DNA of 9,945 bases from DATKCN01 sp035513175 (GTDB taxonomy: Bacteria; Chloroflexota; Chloroflexia; Thermomicrobiales; CFX8). The DNA is taken from NCBI GenBank assembly GCA_035513175.1, contig DATKCN010000383.1, forward strand, positions 1 through 9,945, in the 5' to 3' direction. Positions 1-7,175 of this stretch are shown piece by piece. The position numbers and the translations under genes were made by a program. Below the pieces are notes generated by a model, which saw nothing but the letters and a program-made list of their open reading frames with translations, did not search any database and was not told the origin of the DNA. Every line of letters begins with the position of its first letter. Positions within the stretch are counted from its first letter, which is position 1.

Positions 1-17
1 GAGTAACCCCTCCCCAA

Positions 18-45
18 CCCCTCCCCGGCGCGGAGAGGGGCTTTT
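18..45 (+). terminator. Hairpin A of repeat copy 1, terminator-like
   Basis: The stem pairs 18-26 with 32-40 (nine positions, one C-A mismatch). A further G27-C31 pair closes a GCG loop. The run CTTTT follows at 41-45. A G/C-rich stem followed by a short T run is typical of an intrinsic terminator for rightward transcription, although four T residues is a weak tract. It would serve a gene ending at or before the TAA at 4-6, which cannot be confirmed from this window. Confidence 0.5.
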
Positions 46-82
46 GTGTGGGCGTTTGGCGCCAATGGACAATCCCCAATCT

Positions 83-107
83 CCCCCTGCCCTCGCAGGG
101 AAGGGGG
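83..107 (-). terminator. Hairpin B of repeat copy 1, downstream of amidinotransferase-family gene
   Basis: An 11-position stem (83-93 with 97-107) has one G-A mismatch and a 3-nt loop. It starts 9 nt past the stop codon of the leftward gene at 116-1147. There is no T run after it on the reverse strand, so it is a weak candidate for intrinsic termination. It may instead stabilise the mRNA 3' end. The innermost T-A pair is a C-G pair in the other copy, a compensatory change that supports selection for the stem. Confidence 0.4.
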
Positions 108-115
108 CGGGGGGC

Positions 116-1147
116 TCAGGTCCGCTCCCGCACCAGCGGCAGCGTGGAGCAATGGATGCCGCCGCCGTTCTTGCGGATCTCGTCGTACTCCAGCACGACC
201 GTTTCGACGCCTGACTGGTTGAGGCGCTCGATGGTGCGCGGGCAGCCTTCGGAGATGAGCACCTTACCGGGACGCACGGCCAGGCAGTTGACTGCATGCC
301 CCTCGCCGGGCCAGGCGTGGATGGCTTCGATGCCCAGCGCCTTCAGGTCGTCCAGGAACCAGTAGGGCAGGCGCGTCACATTGATGAGCGCCTTGTCGTG
401 GTCGAGCATCAGGATGCAGCCGTCGAGGTGCAGCGAGTGGCCGGTGAGGGGCACGCGAATCAGGCGCGTGCCAGTCGTGCGCAGCACGTCTTCGAGCTGC
501 CGGGCGGCTTCCTCGTTCTGCCGGAACGACATGCCGATGGCGGCGGTCTTGCCGTTCAGGAAGCAGAACGAGCCACCCTCCAGCAGCCCGGTCCCGCTGA
601 TGGTGCGCAGGATCGGCATGCCGAGGTTGGCAATGACCCTGGTGATGTAGCCCTCTTCGCCCCGCCGCCCATAGCCGTGCTCGACGCCGACCGGACCCAT
701 GCGGCAGATGACAGCGCCGCCATCGACGGCGATGGCCTGGTCGCGGGTGAAGACCGCCTTCACGTCGCCGTCGGAGCCCCCGACATCGACGATCTCGACC
801 CCTTCGGCGCGCAGCGCTGCCCGCAGGCCGTCGTGCTGGCGCTGCATCTTGGCGATGTCCGGTCCCTGCTCGTCGCGCCAGTACCACTGCTCGCGGTCGT
901 CGATCAGCGCCTCGATCGACTCGTCGTACTTGTCGGGGTCGATTGTCAGCATCTCGTCGCCGGGGCGGTGCAGCGCGATGAGCTGGAGCCGCCCGACATC
1001 GTCGCCAACGCCCCACTGCCGCCCCCAGACCCGCTCCTGCATGGCGCGGTCCTCGAATGGCGGCTCCGCGCGTGGCGGGATGCGCTCAAGCACGACGTGG
1101 TAATAGGCCTCGCTGTTCCTGATCCGTCCCTCGGGCGCTGACGACAT
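116..1147 (-). CDS. Arginine deiminase / amidinotransferase-superfamily enzyme
   Basis: This 343-residue protein belongs to the guanidino-group modifying superfamily that includes arginine deiminase, dimethylarginine dimethylaminohydrolase (DDAH) and glycine/inosamine amidinotransferases. Landmarks in order are a WGRQWGV...GRLQLIALHRPGDE N-terminal stretch (41-65), FTRD at 133-136, LLEGGSF at 188-194 with acidic E190, HSLHLDG at 237-243 with putative catalytic H240, and GGGIHCST at 328-335 with putative nucleophile C333. All elements of the Cys-His-acid triad are therefore present. The length exceeds DDAH (about 255-285) and is near amidinotransferases, so hydrolase versus transferase and the exact substrate remain open. 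No signal peptide is seen, so it should be cytosolic. The ATG at 1145-1147 is supported by GGAGGG 7 nt upstream. The gene starts 15 nt after the racemase-type gene and is probably co-transcribed with it. Its stop abuts the palindromic repeat. Confidence 0.88.
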   Translation of the reverse strand: MSSAPEGRIRNSEAYYHVVLERIPPRAEPPFEDRAMQERVWGRQWGVGDDVGRLQLIALHRPGDEMLTIDPDKYDESIEALIDDREQWYWRDEQGPDIAKMQRQHDGLRAALRAEGVEIVDVGGSDGDVKAVFTRDQAIAVDGGAVICRMGPVGVEHGYGRRGEEGYITRVIANLGMPILRTISGTGLLEGGSFCFLNGKTAAIGMSFRQNEEAARQLEDVLRTTGTRLIRVPLTGHSLHLDGCILMLDHDKALINVTRLPYWFLDDLKALGIEAIHAWPGEGHAVNCLAVRPGKVLISEGCPRTIERLNQSGVETVVLEYDEIRKNGGGIHCSTLPLVRERT

Positions 1148-1154
1148 GGCGATT

Positions 1155-1160
1155 CCCTCC
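1155..1160 (-). promoter_or_regulatory. Ribosome binding site for the amidinotransferase-family gene
   Basis: The reverse-strand sequence GGAGGG lies 7 nt before the ATG at 1147, inside the 15-nt gap after the preceding stop codon. It fixes the start and suggests translation linked to the upstream racemase-type gene. Confidence 0.7.
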
Positions 1161-1162
1161 GT

Positions 1163-2287
1163 CTATTCGGCTAACCCCAGCTCGCGCAACAGCGCATCTC
1201 GGTCGGCGTTCGGTGAGTGCGGCGCTGGGATCTCCCGATCGACGCTGTCGAGCCGTGGCAACGCGTGGACCGCGGCGTCGGCGCCGAACGCTCCCCGCGC
1301 CCGCAGTTGCGGGTCGTTCCTCGTCTCCTCCAGCGACCAGACCGGGGTGACACAGGTGTCGAGCTGCGCCAGCCGCTCCACCCACTCGGTTCGCGTCCCG
1401 CCGCGAAAGATGGTTTCCATCTCAGCCCGGATGGCCGGCCACGCGGCGCGTTCGGACTGTTGCGCCGCCCACTCGGGCCTCCCGAGTTGCGCGCACAGCT
1501 CCGCCCAGAACCACGGCTCGATCGCGCCGACCGCGACGTGCGCGCCATCGGCGGTCTCGTACACCCCGTACCAGGGGGCGGCGCCGGTGAAGACAGAAGT
1601 GCCCCGCTCGACGGGTTGCCCGCCATGCAGCAGCGACAGCAGCGGCGCGACGAGTGCGGCCACCCCCTCCTGCACCGACACGTCGATGTGCTGCCCGCTC
1701 CCGCTTCGCTCCCGCGCCAGCAGCGCCCCCAGTACCGCCACCGCCGCTGGGAGCCCGCCCCCGGCCAGATCGGCGACGAGCGTGCCCGGAGCGACCGGCA
1801 GTCCGCCCGCCGCGCCGGTGAGACCCAGCAAACCGCCCAGCGCGAGATAGTTGATGTCATGACCGGCCATGGTTCGGTAGGGGCCGTCCTGCCCGTATCC
1901 ACTGATCGAGCAGTAGACAAGGCGCGGGTGCTCAGCCAGCAGCGTATCAGCGTCCAGCCCAAGCCGCGCCGCCACGCCGGGACGAAAGCCTTCCAGCACG
2001 ACATCGGCCCGCTCGATCAGCCGTCGCATGACGAGCTGGTCGTCAGACTGGCGCAGGTCGAGCGCGATGCGGCGGGCGCGGCGACGCATGAACTCCACCG
2101 CCTTCAGCAGCTCGGCGACCTCGCCGCCCATGGCGCCACGCCGGCCCATGGATTCCGGCGGAGTCCCGTCGTCGACAACGATCACGTCCGCGCCGAGGTC
2201 ACCCAGTAGCATGGCGCAGTACGGCCCTGGCCCGTAGCGCGTCAGGTCGACGACGCGGTAGCCCGCCAGCGGGGCGTCGGAGGTCAT
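1163..2287 (-). CDS. Alpha-methylacyl-CoA racemase-type family III CoA-transferase homologue
   Basis: This 374-residue protein is of the CaiB/BaiF (family III CoA-transferase) fold. The N-terminus PLAGYRVVDLTRYGPGPYC (6-24) is typical. It resembles alpha-methylacyl-CoA racemases more than true CoA-transferases: GHDINYLAL (142-150) carries H143, LVADLAGGG (170-178) carries D173, and VGAIEPWF (253-260) carries E257. These match the His, Asp and Glu of the mycobacterial racemase with the same 30-residue His-Asp spacing and about the same Asp-Glu spacing. Such enzymes interconvert 2R- and 2S-methylacyl-CoA thioesters by proton exchange. I chose the ATG at 2285-2287 because similarity to the family begins there. 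A longer reading from 2398 adds 37 residues with no family likeness that run into a repeat. No clear Shine-Dalgarno precedes this ATG, so it may be weakly translated, leaderless or have another start. The next gene follows after 15 nt. A true CoA-transferase remains possible but less likely. Confidence 0.85.
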   Translation of the reverse strand: MTSDAPLAGYRVVDLTRYGPGPYCAMLLGDLGADVIVVDDGTPPESMGRRGAMGGEVAELLKAVEFMRRRARRIALDLRQSDDQLVMRRLIERADVVLEGFRPGVAARLGLDADTLLAEHPRLVYCSISGYGQDGPYRTMAGHDINYLALGGLLGLTGAAGGLPVAPGTLVADLAGGGLPAAVAVLGALLARERSGSGQHIDVSVQEGVAALVAPLLSLLHGGQPVERGTSVFTGAAPWYGVYETADGAHVAVGAIEPWFWAELCAQLGRPEWAAQQSERAAWPAIRAEMETIFRGGTRTEWVERLAQLDTCVTPVWSLEETRNDPQLRARGAFGADAAVHALPRLDSVDREIPAPHSPNADRDALLRELGLAE

Positions 2288-2362
2288 GCGGGGGGCCGTT
2301 CGCGGAGATGCCCGACCGATACCGGGAGGCAACACCGTTTCGACATGCCGAGTCGGACCGTT

Positions 2363-2416
2363 TCCAACCGTGCGGCCAGCGGGCCGCGGGCTGTGCAAGC
2401 CGCAGCCCCTACGAGG
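2363..2416 (-). repeat. REP-like 54-nt hairpin repeat, unit 2
   Basis: This aligns without gaps to 2452-2505 with 39 of 54 bases identical. Both copies share TCCAACCG at the left and CTACGAGG at the right. A hairpin pairs 2388-2395 with 2401-2408 (eight positions including one G-T wobble on the + strand) around a 5-nt loop and directly precedes the shared CTACGAGG. It lies in the 210-nt gap between the oxidoreductase and racemase-type genes, upstream of the latter. Reverse-strand reading starts CCTCGTAG, then the hairpin. Confidence 0.65.
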
Positions 2417-2451
2417 TTTGACGGTCGTCTACGTGTCGGCGTCACATCCGG

Positions 2452-2505
2452 TCCAACCGAGCGGTCCGCGAGTTGCGAGCGGGACACGTCCCGGCTCCTA
2501 CGAGG
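2452..2505 (-). repeat. REP-like 54-nt hairpin repeat, unit 1, overlapping a stop codon
   Basis: This is the tandem partner of 2363-2416 in the same orientation, with an 89-nt period. Its hairpin pairs GAGC and GGGAC at 2477-2485 with GTCCC and GCTC at 2488-2492 and 2494-2497, with one bulged G at 2493. The conserved CTACGAGG box (2498-2505) contains, on the reverse strand, the last two codons and the TAG stop of the oxidoreductase gene. The hairpin therefore forms immediately after that stop and may act as a 3'-end stabiliser or attenuator. There is no T run, so it is not a classical terminator. Confidence 0.65.
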
Positions 2506-5500
2506 ATGGTGCGTCATGCGTCCGCAACGCCTCACGGTAGCGCTCGATGTTGCGCAGCTTCACGCCTTCGTAGCCACGGATCATGTCCGGCAGCTCGGCC
2601 AGCGCGACGGCGCGGTCGTAGGTGTCCGGCGCCAACGCCGCCAGCTCGTCATCGATGCGCGACCGGTAGTCCGCGATCAGCTTGCGCTCGACGCGCCGCA
2701 GGTGGGCGTAGCCGAACGGGTCCAGCGGAGTGCCGCGCACGCGCCGCATCGCGCGCAGCCAGTAGAAGGCCGGCTTGAACCACGGTCCGAGCTTCAGCTT
2801 CTGCTTCATGCCCAGCGTCCGCAGCAGCGGCGGGTGCAGGTTGTAGGTCACGCGCCCGCCCTCGGGAAACTGCTCGGCCAGCGACTCGGCGAAACGCGGG
2901 TCGAGGAACAGGCGCGCCACTTCATACTCATCCTTGTAGGCCATCAGCTTGAACAGGTTGCGCGCGACGGCCTCGGAGAGACGTGTCTGGCCCGGCGCGG
3001 CCTCGGCCTCCCGCGCGGCGACGCGCAGCACTTCGCTGACATACTCCGTCGCGAGTTCGAGGCTCTGGTACTGGATCAGCTCGTTGGCCCGCAGCCGCAC
3101 GAGCGCCGTCACGTCGGGCGACAGGCGCTCGCCCGACAGCAGCTCGGCGACGCGCGGGTCGTTGGACTGTCGCTTCGCCTCTTGCTTCTCACGCGGGGTT
3201 CCGCCGTGCTGTGACACCGCGCGTCGCACGGCGGCGGGGTCGCTGGCAGCGTAGCGCCCCCAGCGGAAGGCGGCGATGTTGCGCTCCACTTCGGCGCCGT
3301 TGATCTCGATGGCCCGTTCGATGGCGGCGGCCGTGAGCGGCAACGCGCCAGCCTGATACGCCGCGCCCAGCGCGACGGTGTTCGCCACCATGTGGTTGCG
3401 CAGCAGTCCGTCCGCGATCGATAGCGCGTCGAGGTAGACGTTGCGGTCCGCGCGGGTCGTGCCGTCGATGCGCTGCTGTATCGTTCCGGCGCCGGGGAAC
3501 TGCAGGTCGTGATCGCGGATCATGGCGCCGGTCGGCACGGCGCTGGTCGAGACGACGGCGATCGTGCGCTCGGGGCTCGTCACGGACAGATGGCGCGTTT
3601 CCGTAGCCACCATGGCGTCGAACGCAAGGTACGCGTCGGCCGTGCCTGCGGTCACCCGCGTCGCGTGCTCTTCGCCATCCGGCACGATGCGCAGGTGGGA
3701 GACGACTGGCCCTGCCTTCTGGCTGAGACCCAGCTGATCGAGCCCGGCGACCGTGTAGCCGTCGATGCCCGCCGCCGTCGCCAGTATCTGGTTGGATGTC
3801 ACGACGCCGGTGCCGCCGATACCCATCATATAGACGTTGAAACCGCTGCCAACCGCCGGGACGCGTGGCTCGGGCAGGCTCACGGGGACGTCGGGTATCG
3901 CAGCTGGCTGGCCGTTGTGCCTGGCTTTCGCCGGGACGATCGTCACGAACGATGGGCAGTCGCCATCGAGGCAGGAGTAGTCACTGTTGCAGGACGACTG
4001 GTGGATGCGCGTCTTGCGGCCGAACTCGGTGTCGACCGGCTGCACCGAGAGGCAGTTGGAGACGGAGCCGCAGTCGCCGCAGCCCTCGCAAACCAGTTCG
4101 TTGATGACGACCCGCATCGTGCGCTCGGCGATCAGCCCCCGCTTGCGCATGCGACGCGCCTCGGTCGCGCACTGCTGGTCATACACCAGCGCCGTCACGC
4201 CCGGCGTCTCCCGCAGGATGCGCTGAGCCTCGTCGAGCCGCTCGCGCGGCCAGACATCGACGCCCTCGTGCCATGCCGTGTCGCGCGGGTACTTGTCGGT
4301 GTCGTCGGCCAGCACGATCACGCGCTTGACGCCCTCGGACAGCAAGAGTCGCACCGTCGCGGGGACCGGCTGCGCGCCGACCGCTTCCTGCCCGCCGGTC
4401 ATGGCGACGTGCCCGTTGTAGAGCAGCTTGTACGTGATGTTCACCCCACTGGCGATGGCGGCGCGGATCGCCAGCGAGCCGGAGTGAAAGAACGTGCCGT
4501 CGCCGAGGTTCTGGAAGATGTGCTGCGCATCGCTGAACGGCGCCTGCCCGATCCACTGGGCCCCCTCACCACCCATCTGGGTGAGGCCGGTCGCCTCGCG
4601 GCGTGGGTCGTTGGCCAATTGCACCAGCGTGTGGCAACCGATGCCCGCGCCGACCAGCGAGCCTTCCGGCACGATCGTCGAGCGGTTGTGCGGGCAGCCA
4701 CTGCAAAAGAACGGCGCACGCGCCATCTCGGTCGCCATCGGCAGCGACGGACGCGACGCCGCTCGATCGATCGCGATGACGCGGGCGTCGAGCAGGAGCG
4801 GATCGACGAAGCGTCGCAGGCGCTCCGCCAACGGCCTCGCCATGCGGTCCGGCGTCAGCTCGCCGTCGATCGGGACGAGCGGGCGACCCTCCTCGTCCTC
4901 CTTTCCGACCACGCGCGGCCGGTCTGGCTCGTGATACAGGATGTCGCGGATCTGGCGCTCGATGAAGGGGCGCTTCTCTTCAATCACGACGATATCGTCC
5001 AGCCCGCGCGCGAATGCCCGCACGATCTCCGGCTCGACCGGCGAGATGAGGCCCAGCTTCAGCAGGCGCACGCCGTGCCGCAGCAGGTCGTCGTCGTCCA
5101 GCCCGAAATCGGAAAGCGCCTGCCGCAGCTCGAACCACGTCTTGCCAGCAGCGACGATGCCGACGCGCGCGTGAGGCGGGTCGATGACGATGCGGTTCAG
5201 GCCGTTGGCCGCCGCGTAGAGCCGCTGTGCGATGACGCGGTTGCGGAAGACGTGCGGCTCGGCGGTGACGACGATCGGGGGGACGGTCTGCGGGATCTGG
5301 GCGTGCGTCCACGGCTGCCCGTCGATGACGACCGGCGGGAGGACAGGTGAGACGCGCTCCGGGCTGACGTCGACCGAGCCGAGCGCGTCCGCCACGTCAG
5401 CCACGATCTTCATGCCAACCCACGAGCCGCAGTAGCGCGACAGCGCGATGGCGTGCAGCCCGAAGTCCAGCAACTCCTGCACGTCGCCGGGGTAGAGCAC

Positions 5501-6007
5501 CGGCATGCCCATGTCGGCCAGCGAGCCCTCGGTGGCGGAGGCCAGCGTCGAGGATTTGCAGCCGGGATCGTCGCCGACCAGCACCAGCACGCCGCCGTGC
5601 TCGCTGGCGCCGACCAGGTTCGCGTGCCGCATCGCGTCGTGGGCGCGGTCTAGCCCCGGCGCCTTGCCGTACCAGATGCCGACCACGCCGTCGACGCCGG
5701 GCCGGGGCTTCGGCACCTGCTGCGTGCCCCACAGCGAGGTCGCGGCGATCTCCTCATTCAGGCCGGGCTGGCAATAGACGTTGTGCTCGCGCATCAACGC
5801 CGCTTCACGCTGCAAGGCCAGGTCGTAGCCGCCCAGCGGCGAGCCCTCGTAGCCTGAGATGAAAGTAGCGGTGTGGAGCCCGCGGCGCGTGTCGGCCCGG
5901 TGCTGCTCGATCGGCAGGCGCACCAGCGCCTGGATTCCGGTCAGCAGGATGCGACCCTCTTCAAGCTGAAAGCGTGCGCGCAGGTCGGTCGTCGTCGCCG
6001 TCGCCAT
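2498..6007 (-). CDS. Fused indolepyruvate-type 2-oxoacid:ferredoxin oxidoreductase
   Basis: This 1169-residue enzyme combines the IorA and IorB parts. It would oxidatively decarboxylate aryl or branched 2-oxo acids (from transaminated amino acids) to acyl-CoA, with thiamine diphosphate, Fe-S clusters and ferredoxin as acceptor, in the cytosol. The N-terminal pyrimidine-binding domain covers roughly 15-210 (GYEGSPLGGYD at 52-62). CSGCPHNRST lies at 435-444. The thiamine-diphosphate domain follows at about 430-620, with GDG at 502-504 and the NG of LLYNGHVAMTGGQ at 531-532. A cysteine-rich insert has C640, C643, C646 and C652, then C673, C679 and C684. The second group is not the usual ferredoxin spacing, but I recall this layout from other fused homologues. 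The gamma/IorB domain is at about 720-920 (GIGGTGVVTSNQ at 729-740, QKAGPVVSHLR at 763-773). The C-terminus (about 940-1165) matches the extra domain of aerobic fused homologues (DUF6537, from memory). The ATG at 6005-6007 has GAGGAG 5 nt upstream. The TAG stop lies inside a REP-like unit. The exact 2-oxo acid cannot be told. Confidence 0.93.
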   Translation of the reverse strand: MATATTTDLRARFQLEEGRILLTGIQALVRLPIEQHRADTRRGLHTATFISGYEGSPLGGYDLALQREAALMREHNVYCQPGLNEEIAATSLWGTQQVPKPRPGVDGVVGIWYGKAPGLDRAHDAMRHANLVGASEHGGVLVLVGDDPGCKSSTLASATEGSLADMGMPVLYPGDVQELLDFGLHAIALSRYCGSWVGMKIVADVADALGSVDVSPERVSPVLPPVVIDGQPWTHAQIPQTVPPIVVTAEPHVFRNRVIAQRLYAAANGLNRIVIDPPHARVGIVAAGKTWFELRQALSDFGLDDDDLLRHGVRLLKLGLISPVEPEIVRAFARGLDDIVVIEEKRPFIERQIRDILYHEPDRPRVVGKEDEEGRPLVPIDGELTPDRMARPLAERLRRFVDPLLLDARVIAIDRAASRPSLPMATEMARAPFFCSGCPHNRSTIVPEGSLVGAGIGCHTLVQLANDPRREATGLTQMGGEGAQWIGQAPFSDAQHIFQNLGDGTFFHSGSLAIRAAIASGVNITYKLLYNGHVAMTGGQEAVGAQPVPATVRLLLSEGVKRVIVLADDTDKYPRDTAWHEGVDVWPRERLDEAQRILRETPGVTALVYDQQCATEARRMRKRGLIAERTMRVVINELVCEGCGDCGSVSNCLSVQPVDTEFGRKTRIHQSSCNSDYSCLDGDCPSFVTIVPAKARHNGQPAAIPDVPVSLPEPRVPAVGSGFNVYMMGIGGTGVVTSNQILATAAGIDGYTVAGLDQLGLSQKAGPVVSHLRIVPDGEEHATRVTAGTADAYLAFDAMVATETRHLSVTSPERTIAVVSTSAVPTGAMIRDHDLQFPGAGTIQQRIDGTTRADRNVYLDALSIADGLLRNHMVANTVALGAAYQAGALPLTAAAIERAIEINGAEVERNIAAFRWGRYAASDPAAVRRAVSQHGGTPREKQEAKRQSNDPRVAELLSGERLSPDVTALVRLRANELIQYQSLELATEYVSEVLRVAAREAEAAPGQTRLSEAVARNLFKLMAYKDEYEVARLFLDPRFAESLAEQFPEGGRVTYNLHPPLLRTLGMKQKLKLGPWFKPAFYWLRAMRRVRGTPLDPFGYAHLRRVERKLIADYRSRIDDELAALAPDTYDRAVALAELPDMIRGYEGVKLRNIERYREALRTHDAPSS

Positions 6008-6012
6008 GGCGT

Positions 6013-6018
6013 CTCCTC
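6013..6018 (-). promoter_or_regulatory. Ribosome binding site of the oxidoreductase gene
   Basis: The reverse-strand sequence GAGGAG ends 5 nt before the ATG at 6007. It supports this start for the 1169-residue protein. Confidence 0.65.
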
Positions 6019-6047
6019 GCGCGATCGTGCGTGCGCAGTGTCACGCT

Positions 6048-6075
6048 AGTCTACGACGTTTGCTGTGCGCGACAA
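6048..6075 (-). promoter_or_regulatory. Candidate promoter for the oxidoreductase gene
   Basis: On the reverse strand TTGTCG (6070-6075) and TAGACT (6048-6053) are separated by 16 nt. Each matches the sigma-70-type consensus at four of six positions. The start of transcription would fall near 6041, giving a leader of about 35 nt. It lies in the 113-nt gap between the divergent oxidoreductase and luciferase-like genes, where promoters in both directions are expected. I found no convincing rightward pair. This is a pattern match only. Confidence 0.28.
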
Positions 6076-6120
6076 TGAATCCCGCGTCGAACCGGCGAGG
6101 AGCGTGAGGGAGGAAGCGAG

Positions 6121-7086
6121 ATGACGACGGGCAGCGCCGCGCGGTCCAGGCGGCGCCGCGAACGAGTGGGATTCAATGTCCGGCGCAAGGAGCCAACTGA
6201 GGCGCTTGGCGTCATCAAACAGGCCGAGGACGCGGGAGTTGACACGATCTGGATGACGATGAGCTCGACGGGAGTCGACACGCTCACGCTGTTCGCGGCG
6301 GCTGCCATGCGGGCAGAGCGGGTGCGGCTCGGCACGTCCATCGTTCCAGCATTCACGCGCCACCCGCTCTCGCTGGCGACGCAGGCGCTGGCGCTGCACG
6401 ACCTCGCGCCGGGCCGCGTCCGGCTTGGCATCGGAACCAGCCATGGACCGTCGTTCGCCAAGCCCTACGGTCTGTCGCTCGACCGGCCGATCGAGCGCTT
6501 TCGCGAGTACCTTCAGGTCGCGCGGCCGGCCATCCACGAGGGCCGAGTTGCCTTCAGCGGCGAGTTCTATCAGGTGGACGCAACGTTGCCGCATGGCACT
6601 GACGTGCCGTTGCTCGTCTCCGCGCTACGCCAGAACGCATGGGAGCTGGCGGGCGAGCTGAGCGACGGCGGCATCTCATGGCTCTGTCCGGTCGACTTCC
6701 TGCTGGACGAGGCGCTGCCTGCCATGCAGCGTGGAGCCGAACGGGCGGGGCGGGAGACGCCGCCGCTGATCGCGCACGTGCCGGTCGCATTGATGAGCGA
6801 CAGGGCGGATGCCCGCGCCGCGATGCGATCGCAATTGCCCGGCTATGGGCGCCTGCCGTTCTACGCCCGCATGTTCGCGGCGTCCGGCTACCCGGTAGGC
6901 CCGAACGGCGAGTACAGCGACGCGCTGCTTGACCGACTGGTCGTCTCTGGCAGCGATCAGTCAGTCGCCGCGCAGCTCACCGAACTGCTCGACCGTGGGC
7001 TCGACGAGTTACTGGTCATGCTCGTCCACGGCCCCGACCAGCCAGCGGAAGAGGACCGGCTGATGCGGTTGCTCAGCCGCCTGTAA
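6121..7086 (+). CDS. Luciferase-like (LLM class) F420-dependent oxidoreductase
   Basis: This 321-residue protein has the TIM-barrel fold of bacterial luciferase-like flavin or F420 enzymes. Evidence is VGFNV at the first strand (16-20), AEDAGVDTIWM (35-45), RLGTSIVPAFTRHPLSLATQAL (69-90, the non-prolyl cis-peptide strand region), and APGRVRLGIGTSH followed by DRPIERFREYL (96-131), all usual for the LLM family. F420 is more likely than FMN because the HDLAPGRVRLGIGTSH and DRPIERFREYL motifs resemble actinobacterial and Chloroflexota F420 enzymes, but this is an inference. The substrate is unknown. The ATG at 6121 follows GGAGG at 6109-6113 with 7-nt spacing, so the basic stretch RSRRRRER (9-16) belongs to the protein. 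It is not a signal peptide, as no hydrophobic core follows. The gene is divergent from the oxidoreductase gene and 113 nt away, so shared regulation is possible. A 7-bp hairpin lies 28 nt past the stop. Confidence 0.87.
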   Translation: MTTGSAARSRRRRERVGFNVRRKEPTEALGVIKQAEDAGVDTIWMTMSSTGVDTLTLFAAAAMRAERVRLGTSIVPAFTRHPLSLATQALALHDLAPGRVRLGIGTSHGPSFAKPYGLSLDRPIERFREYLQVARPAIHEGRVAFSGEFYQVDATLPHGTDVPLLVSALRQNAWELAGELSDGGISWLCPVDFLLDEALPAMQRGAERAGRETPPLIAHVPVALMSDRADARAAMRSQLPGYGRLPFYARMFAASGYPVGPNGEYSDALLDRLVVSGSDQSVAAQLTELLDRGLDELLVMLVHGPDQPAEEDRLMRLLSRL

Positions 7087-7114
7087 CGCACTATTCGTGA
7101 CCGACCGTAGCGCC

Positions 7115-7131
7115 GCCGATCGAAGATCGGC
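7115..7131. other. Perfect 7-bp hairpin between two rightward genes
   Basis: GCCGATC (7115-7121) and GATCGGC (7125-7131) are perfect inverted repeats around a GAA loop, 28 nt after the luciferase-like gene. There is no following T run, so it is a poor intrinsic terminator. It could be an operator for the small membrane protein gene, a processing site, or chance. TAAGAT at 7132-7137 resembles a -10 box but has no convincing -35 partner. Confidence 0.35.
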
Positions 7132-7175
7132 TAAGATGTCGCAGAAAACAGCGCGCAACGCGCTCGGGCTGGTTG

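Larger units (their letters stand above)
7..115 (+). repeat. Bipartite palindromic intergenic repeat, copy 1
   Basis: This G/C-rich element consists of two hairpins facing each other across a spacer. Hairpin A pairs 18-26 with 32-40 and hairpin B pairs 83-93 with 97-107. The spacer carries the perfect 10-bp palindrome TTGGCGCCAA at 56-65. A second copy lies at 7910-8030 in the opposite orientation. The A halves (7-47 here) differ by about two substitutions and one indel, and the B halves by about three substitutions and one indel. Hairpins A and B resemble each other when each is read inward from its own end (C-run, T, C-run, loop GCG, G-run, A, G-run). The element fills the space between the amidinotransferase-family stop codon (116-118, reverse strand) and a TAA at 4-6 that may end a rightward gene lying outside the window. 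The layout is like REP/BIME elements, but I do not recognise a named family. Confidence 0.8.

Noticed and set aside
7..115. A small structured RNA gene or riboswitch
   Set aside because: The stems are explained by the repeated convergent-gap element. I saw no known riboswitch core, and the position after stop codons fits terminators better than a leader.
296..1141. A 281-codon + strand frame opposite the amidinotransferase-family gene
   Set aside because: It is a shadow of the conserved reverse-strand enzyme and has no motifs of its own.
1217..2209. A 330-codon + strand frame opposite the racemase-type gene
   Set aside because: Low-complexity Arg/Gln/Pro-rich translation mirrors the reverse-strand gene and no plausible ribosome binding site was seen.
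2288..2398. N-terminal extension of the racemase-type protein to an upstream ATG
   Set aside because: The extra 37 residues show no family similarity and reach into the REP-like unit. Family similarity starts just after the ATG at 2287.
2363..2505. CRISPR-like direct repeats
   Set aside because: There are only two units, with 72 percent identity and a hairpin in each. There is no array of regular spacers.
3509..5350. A 613-codon open frame on the + strand opposite the oxidoreductase gene
   Set aside because: It is antisense to a strongly recognised enzyme, its translation is rich in Arg, Asp, Val and His with no domain pattern, and long antisense frames are common in GC-rich coding DNA.
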